DNA of 64,000 nt from Rhodospirillales bacterium (lineage in GTDB: Bacteria; Pseudomonadota; Alphaproteobacteria; Reyranellales; Reyranellaceae), in NCBI GenBank assembly GCA_016699855.1, contig CP064988.1, forward strand, positions 4,926,501-4,990,500, given 5' to 3'. This document shows positions 54,027 to 61,930 of this stretch, piece by piece; positions within the stretch are counted from its first letter, which is position 1; each line of letters starts with the position of its first letter. Position numbers and translations under genes: made by a program. The notes under the pieces were generated by a model. That model saw only the letters and a program-made list of their open reading frames with translations. It searched no databases and was not told the origin of the DNA.

Positions 54027-55118
54027 ATGTTGATCGGGCGGAACGACGGTCTGGACGGCGTGGTGGCGGGCGAGACGATCCTCAGTCTGGTCGATGGCGA
54101 GGCCGGCGAGTTGATCGTGCGCGGCCGCACCCTGTCGGAACTCGTGTCGCGCCATGGCTTCGAGGGCGTCGCGGCGATCCTGTGGGACGGTTTCGTCGAC
54201 GAGGGCGGCGACCGGGCCGCCGTCCAGGCCGGCTTCGGCCGCGCCCGGGTGGCCGCGTTCGCCTCGGTCCCGCGTCTGCTCGCGGCCGCCGGACATCTGC
54301 CGCCGGTCGAGGCGCTGCGCGTGGGCCTCGCGATTCTGCCGGACGAGGACGAGTTGCCGGCCCATGTGCGCGCCTGCGCGGCGCTGGCGGTGTTCCTGCC
54401 GGCCTTGCTGCGCCACGCCGAGGGAAAGGCGGCGGTGGCGCCCGATCCGTCGCTCGGCACCGCCGCCGATCTGCTGCGCATGCTCTCCGGCCGCGCCGCG
54501 CCGGAGGCGCACGTGCGGGCGCTCGACGCCTACCTGACGACGGTCGCCGACCACGGCTTCAACGCCTCGACCTTCGCGGCGCGCGTCGTGGCGTCGACCG
54601 ACGCCGGCCTGATCTCCGCCTGCCTCGCGGGCCTTTGCGCGCTGAAGGGACCGCTGCACGGCGGCGCGCCGGGCCCGGTGCTGGACATGCTCGACGAGAT
54701 CGGCGGCGAGGCCAACGCGCGGCCGTGGCTCGAGGCGGCGATCGTCGACGGCACCAAGCTGATGGGCTTTGGCCACCGCATCTACAAGGTGCGCGATCCA
54801 CGCGCCGACGTGCTGAAGGCGGTGGCGCGCGATCTCGGTCTGGAGTCAGGCCGGCTGGCCTTCGCGGCGGTCGTCGAGCGCGAGGCGCTGGCGGCGCTGC
54901 GGCGGTTGAAGCCGGGGCGGCGGCTCGACACCAATGTCGAATTCTACACCGCGCTGGTGCTGGAGGCGGTGGGCGTGCCGCGCGCGGCGTTCACGCCGCT
55001 GTTCGCCGTCGCGCGCGTCGTCGGCTGGTGCGCGCACGTCTTCGAACAGGAACGCGGCGGCCGCATCATGCGCCCGCAGTCGCGCTACATCGGCCCGCTA
55101 CCCCGCGCCGCGGCTTAG
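54027..55118 (+). CDS. Citrate/2-methylcitrate synthase family protein
   Basis: A 363-residue citrate-synthase-fold protein without the DNA-binding part. It has the two His motifs, KGPLHGGAP and MGFGHRIYK, but the segment usually carrying catalytic Asp reads NVEFYTALVL, with Glu where classical enzymes have Asp; many small bacterial citrate/methylcitrate synthases share this. GGAGG lies 6 bases before ATG 54027; ATG 54014 is an alternative. It is divergent from the HTH-fused gene, and the two probably form a condensing-enzyme pair; the products are not known. Confidence 0.88.
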   Translation: MLIGRNDGLDGVVAGETILSLVDGEAGELIVRGRTLSELVSRHGFEGVAAILWDGFVDEGGDRAAVQAGFGRARVAAFASVPRLLAAAGHLPPVEALRVGLAILPDEDELPAHVRACAALAVFLPALLRHAEGKAAVAPDPSLGTAADLLRMLSGRAAPEAHVRALDAYLTTVADHGFNASTFAARVVASTDAGLISACLAGLCALKGPLHGGAPGPVLDMLDEIGGEANARPWLEAAIVDGTKLMGFGHRIYKVRDPRADVLKAVARDLGLESGRLAFAAVVEREALAALRRLKPGRRLDTNVEFYTALVLEAVGVPRAAFTPLFAVARVVGWCAHVFEQERGGRIMRPQSRYIGPLPRAAA

Positions 55119-55125
55119 TTCACAT

Positions 55126-55297
55126 CCCTTCTCCCCCGTCATCGGGGGAGAAGGTGCCCGAAGGGCGGATGAGGGGTCTTCGACGTTCAGATTGATCGAC
55201 CGGCGTGCGCGGCGTCGACCATCGCGCGCGACCGTGAGACCGCGCCCCTCATCCGGCGCTTCGCGCCACCTTCTCCCCCGAAGACGGGGGAGAAGGG
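55126..55297. repeat. Long intergenic inverted repeat with two nested hairpins
   Basis: Two arms at 55126-55176 and 55245-55297 are inverted copies. Each contains its own hairpin, CCTTCTCCCCCG / CGGGGGAGAAGG, with different 4-base loops (TCAT at 55139 and AAGA at 55281). The outer parts pair GGATGAGGGG with CCCCTCATCC. It lies after the citrate synthase and before the minus-strand RNase D stop, between convergent genes. Its form suggests a dispersed REP/MITE-like element that can also stop transcription. Confidence 0.88.
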
Positions 55298-55364
55298 AAG
55301 AATATCCAGCCATGTGCGATAGCCCTGCCCGATGGTGGGGCAGAAGGAGGACATACGGCCGATG

Positions 55365-56543
55365 TCAGCCGGTCTCGACCTCGGCCGCGGTTCGGCGGGC
55401 GGCCTCGATCAGGCGGATGCGGTCGCCGTCGAGGCCGACGGCGAGCTCGCCGCCCATCAGGCGCAGCGCGTCGCGGCCGAAGATCTCGTGGCGCCAGCCC
55501 GACAGGCAGGGCACGTCGCGCTTGCCGGCGGCGAGGCGGTCGATGTCGTCGGAGGACGCCACCAGCCGCGTCGCCACGCCGTCGGCGTCGCAGCGCAGGC
55601 GCAGCAGCACCTTCAGCAGGTCGACCACGGCGCCGGGCGCGCGCAGATTCTCGGCCGGCCGCTCGCGCGGCGGCAGATCGGCCTCGGGCACCGCCAGCGC
55701 GCGCTCGACGGCATCGAGCACGGCGCGGCCCTGCTTGCCCTCGACGAAGCCGCGGCCGATGCCGCGCGTGGTCGCGAGCTGCTCGACGCTGGTCGGCGTG
55801 TGCGAGGCGATCTCCATCAACTGCTCGTCGCGCAGGATGCGCTGGCGCGGCACGTTCACGCGCTGCGCCTCGCGCTCGCGCCAGTCCGCCAGCTCGCGGA
55901 TCAGCACCATCATGCGCGGCGAGGGGTTGCGCGGCTTGAGACGGCGCCAGGCGTCCTCGGGCTCGACCCGGAACGTGCCGGGCTCGCGCAGGATCGCCAT
56001 CTCCTCGTCGATCCAGCGGTCGCGGCCGGTCTTCGCCAGCTTGTCGCGCAGGCGCTCGTAGACGACGCGCAGATAGGTCACGTCCGACAGCGCGTAGTGC
56101 AGCTGCTTGTCCGACAGCGGCCGGCGCGCCCAGTCGGTGAACCGGCTGGACTTGTCGATGCGCGCCTTGGCCAGCTTGGCGGCCAGCGTGTCGTAGGCCA
56201 CCTGGTCGCCGAAGCCGCACACCATGGCCGCGACCTGGGTGTCGAAGATCGGTGTCGGCAGCCGGCCGGTCAGCTTGAGGAAGATCTCGAGGTCCTGGCG
56301 GGCGGCGTGGAACACCTTCAGGACGGTCGGATTGTCCAGCAGCGCGAAGAACGGCGCCAGGTCGATGCCGGGGGCCAGCGAGTCGATGGCGGCGGCCTCG
56401 TCCGGCCCGCCGACCTGCGCCAGGCAGAGCTGCGGCCAGTAGGTCCGTTCGCGCATGAACTCGGTGTCGACGGTGACGAATTCCGCCGTGGCGAGCCGCT
56501 CGCAGAACGCCGCGAGGGCGTCGGTCGTCGTGATTAGTTGCAT
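55365..56543 (-). CDS. rnd: Ribonuclease D
   Basis: A 392-residue 3'-to-5' exoribonuclease that trims tRNA and other stable RNAs. The DEDD catalytic residues start with Asp26 and Glu28 in VTVDTEFMRE; VFHAARQDLEIF holds the second Asp, and YALSDVTYLRVVYERL gives the last Asp with the DEDDy tyrosine. An HRDC domain follows (about 205-290, RDEQLMEIASHTPTSVEQL). ATG 56543 starts the gene. It is divergent from aspS; this rnd/aspS pairing is common in alphaproteobacteria. Confidence 0.95.
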   Translation of the reverse strand: MQLITTTDALAAFCERLATAEFVTVDTEFMRERTYWPQLCLAQVGGPDEAAAIDSLAPGIDLAPFFALLDNPTVLKVFHAARQDLEIFLKLTGRLPTPIFDTQVAAMVCGFGDQVAYDTLAAKLAKARIDKSSRFTDWARRPLSDKQLHYALSDVTYLRVVYERLRDKLAKTGRDRWIDEEMAILREPGTFRVEPEDAWRRLKPRNPSPRMMVLIRELADWREREAQRVNVPRQRILRDEQLMEIASHTPTSVEQLATTRGIGRGFVEGKQGRAVLDAVERALAVPEADLPPRERPAENLRAPGAVVDLLKVLLRLRCDADGVATRLVASSDDIDRLAAGKRDVPCLSGWRHEIFGRDALRLMGGELAVGLDGDRIRLIEAARRTAAEVETG

Positions 56544-56738
56544 GCCGGGCGCGCTTATAGCCGGCGGCGGCGGCGCTGACCAGCGCGCCGGCGCGATTCC
56601 GGCCGGGCTGGTTGACTTTGGCGCGCGATCCGGGGCATTTCCGGCGCTTCCGTATCGAGCCGGCGACGGCGGCGCGCGGCGTCCCTCCGGCGCCGCGCCG
56701 CCCGGCGCGCCGGCGGCAACGCCCGGGTCCCGTCCACC

Positions 56739-58541
56739 ATGCACGTCTATCGCACCCACAACTGCGGCCAGCTCCGCGTCGCCGATGTCGGCGGGCAGGC
56801 GCGCCTGTCCGGCTGGGTCCAGCGCAAGCGCGACCATGGCGGGCTGCTGTTCATCGACCTGCGCGACCACCACGGCGTCACCCAGATCGTCGTCGACATG
56901 TCGAGCCCGGTGTTCAAGACCGCCGAGTCGGTGCGCTCGGAGAGCGTCATCTCCGTCACCGGCAAGGTCGTGAAGCGCGAGCCGAGCACGGTGAACCCGA
57001 GGCTGCCGACCGGCGAGGTCGAGCTGGTCGCGGCCGAGCTGGTCGTGCAGTCGATGGCCGAGCCGCTGCCGATCCCGGTATACGCCGAGAACGACACGAC
57101 GCCGGAGGAACTGCGGCTGAAGTACCGCTTCCTCGACCTGCGCAAGGACAAGCTCCACCGCAACATCATGCTGCGCAGCCAGGTCATCGCGAGCCTGCGC
57201 CGGCGCATGATCGAGCAGGGCTTCACCGAGTTCCAGACGCCGATCCTGACGGCCGACAGCCCCGAGGGCGCGCGCTCCTACCTCGTGCCCAGCCGCATCC
57301 ATCCCGGCAAGTTCTACGCCCTGCCGCAGGCGCCGCAGATGTTCAAGCAGCTGCTGATGGTGTCGGGCTTCGACCGCTACTTCCAGATCGCGCCCTGCTT
57401 CCGCGACGAGGACGCGCGCGCCGACCGTGCGCCGGGCGAGTTCTACCAGCTCGATTTCGAGATGAGCTACGTCACCCAGGACGACGTGTTCGCCGCCATC
57501 GAGCCGGTGCTGGCCGGCGTGTTCAAGGAGTTCGCGGGCTATTCGAAGGAGACGCCGTGGAGCGTCACCGAGGGCGCGTTTCCGCGCATCGCCTACGACG
57601 AGGCGCTGCTCAAGTACGGCAGCGACAAGCCGGACCTGCGCAATCCCCTCGTCATCAGCGATGTCGGCGACGTGTTCGCGGGATCCTCGTTCAAGGTGTT
57701 CGCCGGTATCGTCGCCTCGGGCGGCGTGGTGCGGGCGATCCGCGCGCCCGCCGTCGGCGCGCAGCCGCGCAGCTTCTTCGACAAGCTGAACTCCTGGGCG
57801 CAGGGCGAGGGCAAGCCCGGGCTGGGCTACATCCTGTTCGAGGCCGGCGCCGGCAAGGGACCGATCGCCAAGTTCGTCGACGAGGAGCGCATGGCGAGGC
57901 TGCGCGCCGCGACCGGCGCGGTCGACGGCGACGCGGTGTTCTTCGTCGCCGACAAGGTCGAGGCGGCGTGGAAATTCGCGGGCGCCGCGCGGACGAAGAT
58001 CGCGCAGGAGATGGACTGCGTCGAGAAGGGGGCGTTCCGGTTCTGCTGGATCGTCGACTTCCCGATGTTCGAATACGACGAGGACGCCAAGAAGATCGAC
58101 TTCAGCCACAACCCGTTCTCGATGCCGCAGGGCGGGCTCGAGGCGCTCGAGTCGCAGGACCCTCTCTCGATCAAGGCCTACCAGTACGACATCGTCTGCA
58201 ACGGCGTCGAGCTGAGCTCGGGCGCGATCCGCAACCACAAGCCCGAGATCATGTACAAGGCGTTCGGCATCGCCGGCTACAGCCGCGAGGAGGTCGAGGC
58301 GCGCTTCGGCGGCATGCTCAACGCCTTCAAGTACGGCGCGCCGCCGCACGGCGGCTCGGCGCCGGGCGTCGACCGCATCGTCATGCTGCTGGCCGACGAG
58401 CCCAACCTGCGCGAGGTCATCGCGTTTCCCATGAACCAGCAGGCGATGGACCTGATGATGGACGCGCCCGCCGAGGCGACGCCGGAGCGCCTGCGCGAGC
58501 TCCACCTGCGCGTCGCCCTGCCGCCGAAGAAGGCGGAGTAG
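56739..58541 (+). CDS. aspS: Aspartate--tRNA ligase, likely non-discriminating
   Basis: A 600-residue bacterial AspRS. The anticodon-binding domain reads SGWVQRKRDHGGLLFIDLRD, with His in the RDHGG stretch where discriminating enzymes (for example E. coli, RRRDLGS) have Leu. Family knowledge links the His with charging of both tRNA-Asp and tRNA-Asn, which needs the GatCAB route. Class II motif 2 is FRDEDARADRAPGEFYQLDFEMS, motif 3 is GGSAPGVDRIVMLL near the end, and the GAD insertion lies in between. ATG 56739 is used. GatCAB genes are not in the window. Confidence 0.95.
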   Translation: MHVYRTHNCGQLRVADVGGQARLSGWVQRKRDHGGLLFIDLRDHHGVTQIVVDMSSPVFKTAESVRSESVISVTGKVVKREPSTVNPRLPTGEVELVAAELVVQSMAEPLPIPVYAENDTTPEELRLKYRFLDLRKDKLHRNIMLRSQVIASLRRRMIEQGFTEFQTPILTADSPEGARSYLVPSRIHPGKFYALPQAPQMFKQLLMVSGFDRYFQIAPCFRDEDARADRAPGEFYQLDFEMSYVTQDDVFAAIEPVLAGVFKEFAGYSKETPWSVTEGAFPRIAYDEALLKYGSDKPDLRNPLVISDVGDVFAGSSFKVFAGIVASGGVVRAIRAPAVGAQPRSFFDKLNSWAQGEGKPGLGYILFEAGAGKGPIAKFVDEERMARLRAATGAVDGDAVFFVADKVEAAWKFAGAARTKIAQEMDCVEKGAFRFCWIVDFPMFEYDEDAKKIDFSHNPFSMPQGGLEALESQDPLSIKAYQYDIVCNGVELSSGAIRNHKPEIMYKAFGIAGYSREEVEARFGGMLNAFKYGAPPHGGSAPGVDRIVMLLADEPNLREVIAFPMNQQAMDLMMDAPAEATPERLRELHLRVALPPKKAE

Positions 58542-58983
58542 GGCGCGGACGGTCTTCGACGCCTCCTCCCTTCTCCTTCGCGGCGCGCGCTTTCGGATTC
58601 ACGCATCTGAAATGGCAGGCGGGTGCCCTCTCCGCCGCGCAGCGGGGGAGAGGGAGGGGACCCGCCGCGAAGCGGCGGGGTACGCGGTATCGGCGCTTCG
58701 CCGATACCGCGGTGGTGAGGTGGTGGTCGGATCAGACGGAACGCCGATGGCGTGAAGTTATTGCCGATGCAGTCAACGTTCGTGGGCCCGCATGTCCGCG
58801 ATATCGACGCATGCGTCAGCCCTGTCACGACCGCATCCGATACGACGACCACCTCACCGCCGCAGTATCGGCGCTTTGCCGATACTGCGTTCGCGCGCTC
58901 CGCGCGGGCCCCTTGCCTCTCCCCCGCTGCGCGGCGGAGAGGGAGAATGCAGGAGACGTCGAAGTCCGTTTCGTTTTCGGCCG
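58542..58983. other. 442-bp intergenic stretch between aspS and the RraA-like gene
   Basis: No convincing coding frame or RNA gene is seen. Most of it is the composite inverted repeat at 58627-58942. The remaining flanks (58542-58626, 58943-58983) carry nothing I recognise. Confidence 0.7.
58627..58942. repeat. Composite inverted repeat with perfect 27-bp ends and inner palindromes
   Basis: The outer 27-base arms at 58627-58653 and 58916-58942 are perfectly complementary. Inside, two palindromes of 27 bases at 58684-58710 and 58862-58888 are near-copies; the outer pair changes from G-C in the left one to A-T in the right one, so pairing is kept. Between them the arms continue imperfectly (GGTGGTGAGGTGGTGGTCGG against its inverse) over about 110 bases around a 90-base centre. 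The element lies between two convergent genes. A third copy of the outer arm is at 59781. Confidence 0.9.
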
Positions 58984-59703
58984 CTACGCCTTGCCGCGGG
59001 CCTTCTTCCACGCCTCGTAGTCGCGCTTGGCCTCGTCGCCGGCGACCGGGAACAGGCCCTTGAGCGGGCGGCCGCGCGCCACCTCGGCCTCGGCGAACTC
59101 CTCGTACTCGTAGGTCGTCACCGCCTCCTGCGCCACCGCCTCGACGATGTCCGGCGGGATCACGAGGACGGCGTCGCGGTCGCCGACCACGATGTCGCCG
59201 GGATAGACCGCGACGCCGCCGCAGGCGATCGGAAGCTGCAGGTCGACCGGCCGGTGCGCGATCGGGCTGGGCGGCGAGGAGGGGCGGCGGTGGTAGGCCG
59301 GCAGGCCGGTCTTGAACACGCCGTCGGTGTCGCGGAAGCCGCCGTCGGTGACGATGCCGGCCGCGCCGCGCGCCTTGAGGCGTCCGACGTAGAGGTCGCC
59401 GGCCGAGGCGGCGCGCGAATCGCCGCGCGAATCGATCATCAGCACGTGGCCCGGCGGGCACTCCTCCATCGCCTGCGGCTGCACCATGCTGCGGTTGGTC
59501 GAGGTCGGGCCGTCCTTGTCCTCGCGCGACGGGATGAAGCGCATGGTGAACGCCACGCCGACCATGCGCGGCTGCTCCGGCCGCATCGGATAGACGTCGT
59601 ACAGCGTCATCGACTTCAGACCGCGGCGGTTCAGCACGCCGGTCAGGGTCGAGGTGCCGACGCGCGCCAGCGCCTCGCGCAGTTCCGGCGTGAGAATGCT
59701 CAT
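58984..59703 (-). CDS. RraA family protein (ribonuclease-regulator/HMG aldolase-like)
   Basis: A 239-residue protein of the RraA/4-hydroxy-4-methyl-2-oxoglutarate aldolase fold. GDLYVGRLKARGAAGIVTDGGFRD contains the conserved G and RD that bind the metal and oxalate-like end of aldolase substrates. It is longer than E. coli RraA (about 160 residues) because of N- and C-terminal additions, which points more to an aldolase or decarboxylase than a pure RNase E regulator; this is inference. ATG 59703 is the natural start. It is divergent from the deacylase gene. Confidence 0.88.
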   Translation of the reverse strand: MSILTPELREALARVGTSTLTGVLNRRGLKSMTLYDVYPMRPEQPRMVGVAFTMRFIPSREDKDGPTSTNRSMVQPQAMEECPPGHVLMIDSRGDSRAASAGDLYVGRLKARGAAGIVTDGGFRDTDGVFKTGLPAYHRRPSSPPSPIAHRPVDLQLPIACGGVAVYPGDIVVGDRDAVLVIPPDIVEAVAQEAVTTYEYEEFAEAEVARGRPLKGLFPVAGDEAKRDYEAWKKARGKA

Positions 59704-59780
59704 GGACCTGTTTCCTCCGATTCGTTCCGGCGCCGATGATGCGTGCCGCCGCCGCCCCGATCAAGCGGGCGTCTCCACTC

Positions 59781-59807
59781 CCTCTCCCCCGCTGCGCGGC
59801 GGAGAGG
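59781..59807. repeat. Single copy of the 27-bp repeat arm seen at 58627/58916
   Basis: Identical over all 27 bases to the right arm at 58916-58942 and in the same orientation. It lies in the divergent gap between the RraA-like and deacylase genes, away from any gene. A solitary arm shows that the unit is dispersed rather than fixed to one spot. It can form a small internal stem by itself (CCTCTCC with GGAGAGG). Confidence 0.9.
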
Positions 59808-59942
59808 GCAAGGCACGCGCGGCAGCGCGCAGGGGTGCCATGAACGGCGCGGTGGGCGCTGGCATGGCGGGCGCGTCGGGCGTAGCGTCGGCGGCGACGA
59901 AGGCGGCGCCGGACGCCGCCACGCAGGATGGAGGATACGCCG

Positions 59943-61625
59943 ATGTTCGATCTCGTGATCCGCGACGCGTGGATCTTCGACGGCGAGGGCAATCCGCCGG
60001 CGCATGGCGATCTCGGCGTCACCGATGGCCGCATCGCCGCGGTCGGCGGCAAGCTCGGTCCCGCCAAGGAGGAGGTCGACGCCTCGGGCCTGGCGCTGGC
60101 GCCGGGCATCATCGACGGCCACACCCACTACGACGCGCAGATCACCTGGGATCCGTTTGTCGATCCGTCGCCGGCGCTGGGCGTGACCACGGCGGTGCTG
60201 GGCAATTGCGGCTTCACCATCGCGCCGTGCAAGCCGGCCGACCGCGACCTGACGATGCGCAACCTCACGCATGTCGAGGGCATGTCGCTGGACGCGCTGC
60301 GCACGGGCATCCGCTGGGGCTTCGAGAGCTTCCCGCAGTATCTCGACATGCTGGAGCGCGACGGCGTCGGGCCCAACGTCGCGTGCTTCGCCGGCCACTC
60401 CACCATCCGCACCTACGTCATGGGCGAGGACGCCTCGCGCCGCGCCGCGACCGACGCCGAGATCGCTGCGATGGCGGCGATCGTGCGCGAGGCGATGGCC
60501 GCCGGCGCGGTCGGCTTCGCCTCGACCACGGCCGAGGCGCATAACGGTGAGGGTGGAATCCCGATGCCGTCGCGGCTGGCGGAGGAGCGCGAGACGCGCG
60601 CGCTGGTGAAGGCGATGGGCGAGTCGGGCCGCGGCGTCTACATGCTCACGAAGGGCAACAAGACGACGATCCCGCAGCTTGAGGAGATCGCCGCCGAGAC
60701 CGACCGGCCGGTGGTGATCGCGGCGCTGTTCCACTCCAACACAAATCCCGACGCGGCTTTCCGCACGCTCGACCAGGTCAACGCCGCGCGCAGCCGCGGC
60801 CGGCGCCTGCACGCGCAGACCTCGTGCTGCCCGCTGAGCATGGATTTCACCTTCAAGAGCCCGTACCTGTTCGAGAGCATGGAGGCGTGGAAGCCCGCGA
60901 TGGCGGCGCACGGCCACGACGATCTCAAGCGCGTCTACGCCGATCCCAAGTGGCGCGCGGCGGTGAAGCACGAGCTGGCGACGCAGCAGGGCCTGCGCGT
61001 GTTCAACAGCGAATGGGACAAGCTGTTCGTGGTCGAGGCCGCGACGCCGGCCAACGCCGCGCTGGAGGGCCGCGACCTCGCGGCGCTGGCCAGGGAGTCG
61101 GGCAAGGATCCGCTCGACCACATCCTCGACCTCGCGCTGTCGGAGGATCTCGGCACGTCCTTCGTGGCGCAGCTGCTGCACAACGACGAGGCCGCCGTCG
61201 GCCGCATCCTCAAGGATCCGCAGACCCACATCTCGCTGAGCGACGCCGGCGCGCATCTCACCTTCTTCTGCGACGCCGGCTTCGGCCTGCACCTGATGGG
61301 CCACTGGAGCCGCGACAGGGGCGTGCTCGACCTGCCGCAAGCGATCCACCGGCTCACCAGCCAGCCAACGAAGCTTTTCGGCATCGCCGACCGCGGCACG
61401 CTGAAGCCCGGCCTCGCCGCCGACCTGATGCTGTTCGATCCGGCCACCGTGGCGCGCGGCAAGAAGTTCCGCGCCCACGACCTGCCGGCGGGGGCCGCGC
61501 GGCTGTCGACCACGGCGGTCGGCCTGCGCGGCGTCTGGGTCAACGGCGTGCTGGTGGCCGACGGCGACGGGCTGCGGCGGAACATCGGCCGCCCCGGCAA
61601 GGTGCTGCGCCGCTTCGCGGCCTGA
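59943..61625 (+). CDS. N-acyl-D-amino-acid deacylase family amidohydrolase
   Basis: A 560-residue metal-dependent amidohydrolase. The metal motif GHTHYDAQ has His60 and His62, AVLGNCGFTIAPC holds the Cys ligand typical of D-aminoacylases, and ISLSDAGAH near the C-terminus carries the catalytic Asp. KLFGIADRGTLKPGLAADLMLFDP is the family C-terminus. Enzymes of this group remove acyl groups from D-amino acids. GGAGGATACG precedes ATG 59943; ATG 59928 is a weaker option. It is divergent from the RraA-like gene. Confidence 0.92.
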   Translation: MFDLVIRDAWIFDGEGNPPAHGDLGVTDGRIAAVGGKLGPAKEEVDASGLALAPGIIDGHTHYDAQITWDPFVDPSPALGVTTAVLGNCGFTIAPCKPADRDLTMRNLTHVEGMSLDALRTGIRWGFESFPQYLDMLERDGVGPNVACFAGHSTIRTYVMGEDASRRAATDAEIAAMAAIVREAMAAGAVGFASTTAEAHNGEGGIPMPSRLAEERETRALVKAMGESGRGVYMLTKGNKTTIPQLEEIAAETDRPVVIAALFHSNTNPDAAFRTLDQVNAARSRGRRLHAQTSCCPLSMDFTFKSPYLFESMEAWKPAMAAHGHDDLKRVYADPKWRAAVKHELATQQGLRVFNSEWDKLFVVEAATPANAALEGRDLAALARESGKDPLDHILDLALSEDLGTSFVAQLLHNDEAAVGRILKDPQTHISLSDAGAHLTFFCDAGFGLHLMGHWSRDRGVLDLPQAIHRLTSQPTKLFGIADRGTLKPGLAADLMLFDPATVARGKKFRAHDLPAGAARLSTTAVGLRGVWVNGVLVADGDGLRRNIGRPGKVLRRFAA

Positions 61626-61930
61626 CCGTCGCGGGGCGGCAGGGGGACATTCGCGGATCGGCCTGAAACGCCGCGTGCGCGAATCGCGTCCCCGGTTTTC
61701 AACCCCTGATTCCACGGCATCGGATCGATTCCGGCGACGGGGACAATCGGCCGTTTCGCGATTTGTATATTGTATTTTGTATACAATATACAAAACGACC
61801 CCTTGCGCCGCTCGGGTATCGTCGATTCACGCCATGAAGTAGATAGTTAAAGTAATTTCTCAACTATATTGATTCATCAGGGTTTTTTTTGATATCATAG
61901 TTGAATATATACTCCTAAGCGATTGATTTA
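61626..61930. other. 305-bp intergenic region upstream of the RTX genes
   Basis: No coding frame or RNA gene is seen. The first part (61643-61693) can form an imperfect hairpin, GGGGACATTCGCG against CGCGAATCGCGTCCCC, followed by GGTTTTC, perhaps ending the deacylase transcript. The middle has the palindromic operator-like site at 61762-61794. From about 61835 the DNA is AT-rich, with a TCAACTAT/ATAGTTGA inverted pair (61860 and 61897) and a run of eight T. It probably holds the promoter of the RTX gene that follows. Confidence 0.6.
61762..61794. promoter_or_regulatory. Palindromic operator-like site with TTGTATACAA core
   Basis: Two 14-base arms, TTTGTATATTGTAT (61762-61775) and its exact inverse (61781-61794), flank a 5-base loop. 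Within it TTGTATACAA (61777-61786) is itself a perfect palindrome and resembles operators of GntR-FCD regulators. It sits 137 bases before the RTX gene. No GntR regulator is coded nearby, so the binding protein would act from elsewhere. It could also be a hairpin in RNA. Confidence 0.6.
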
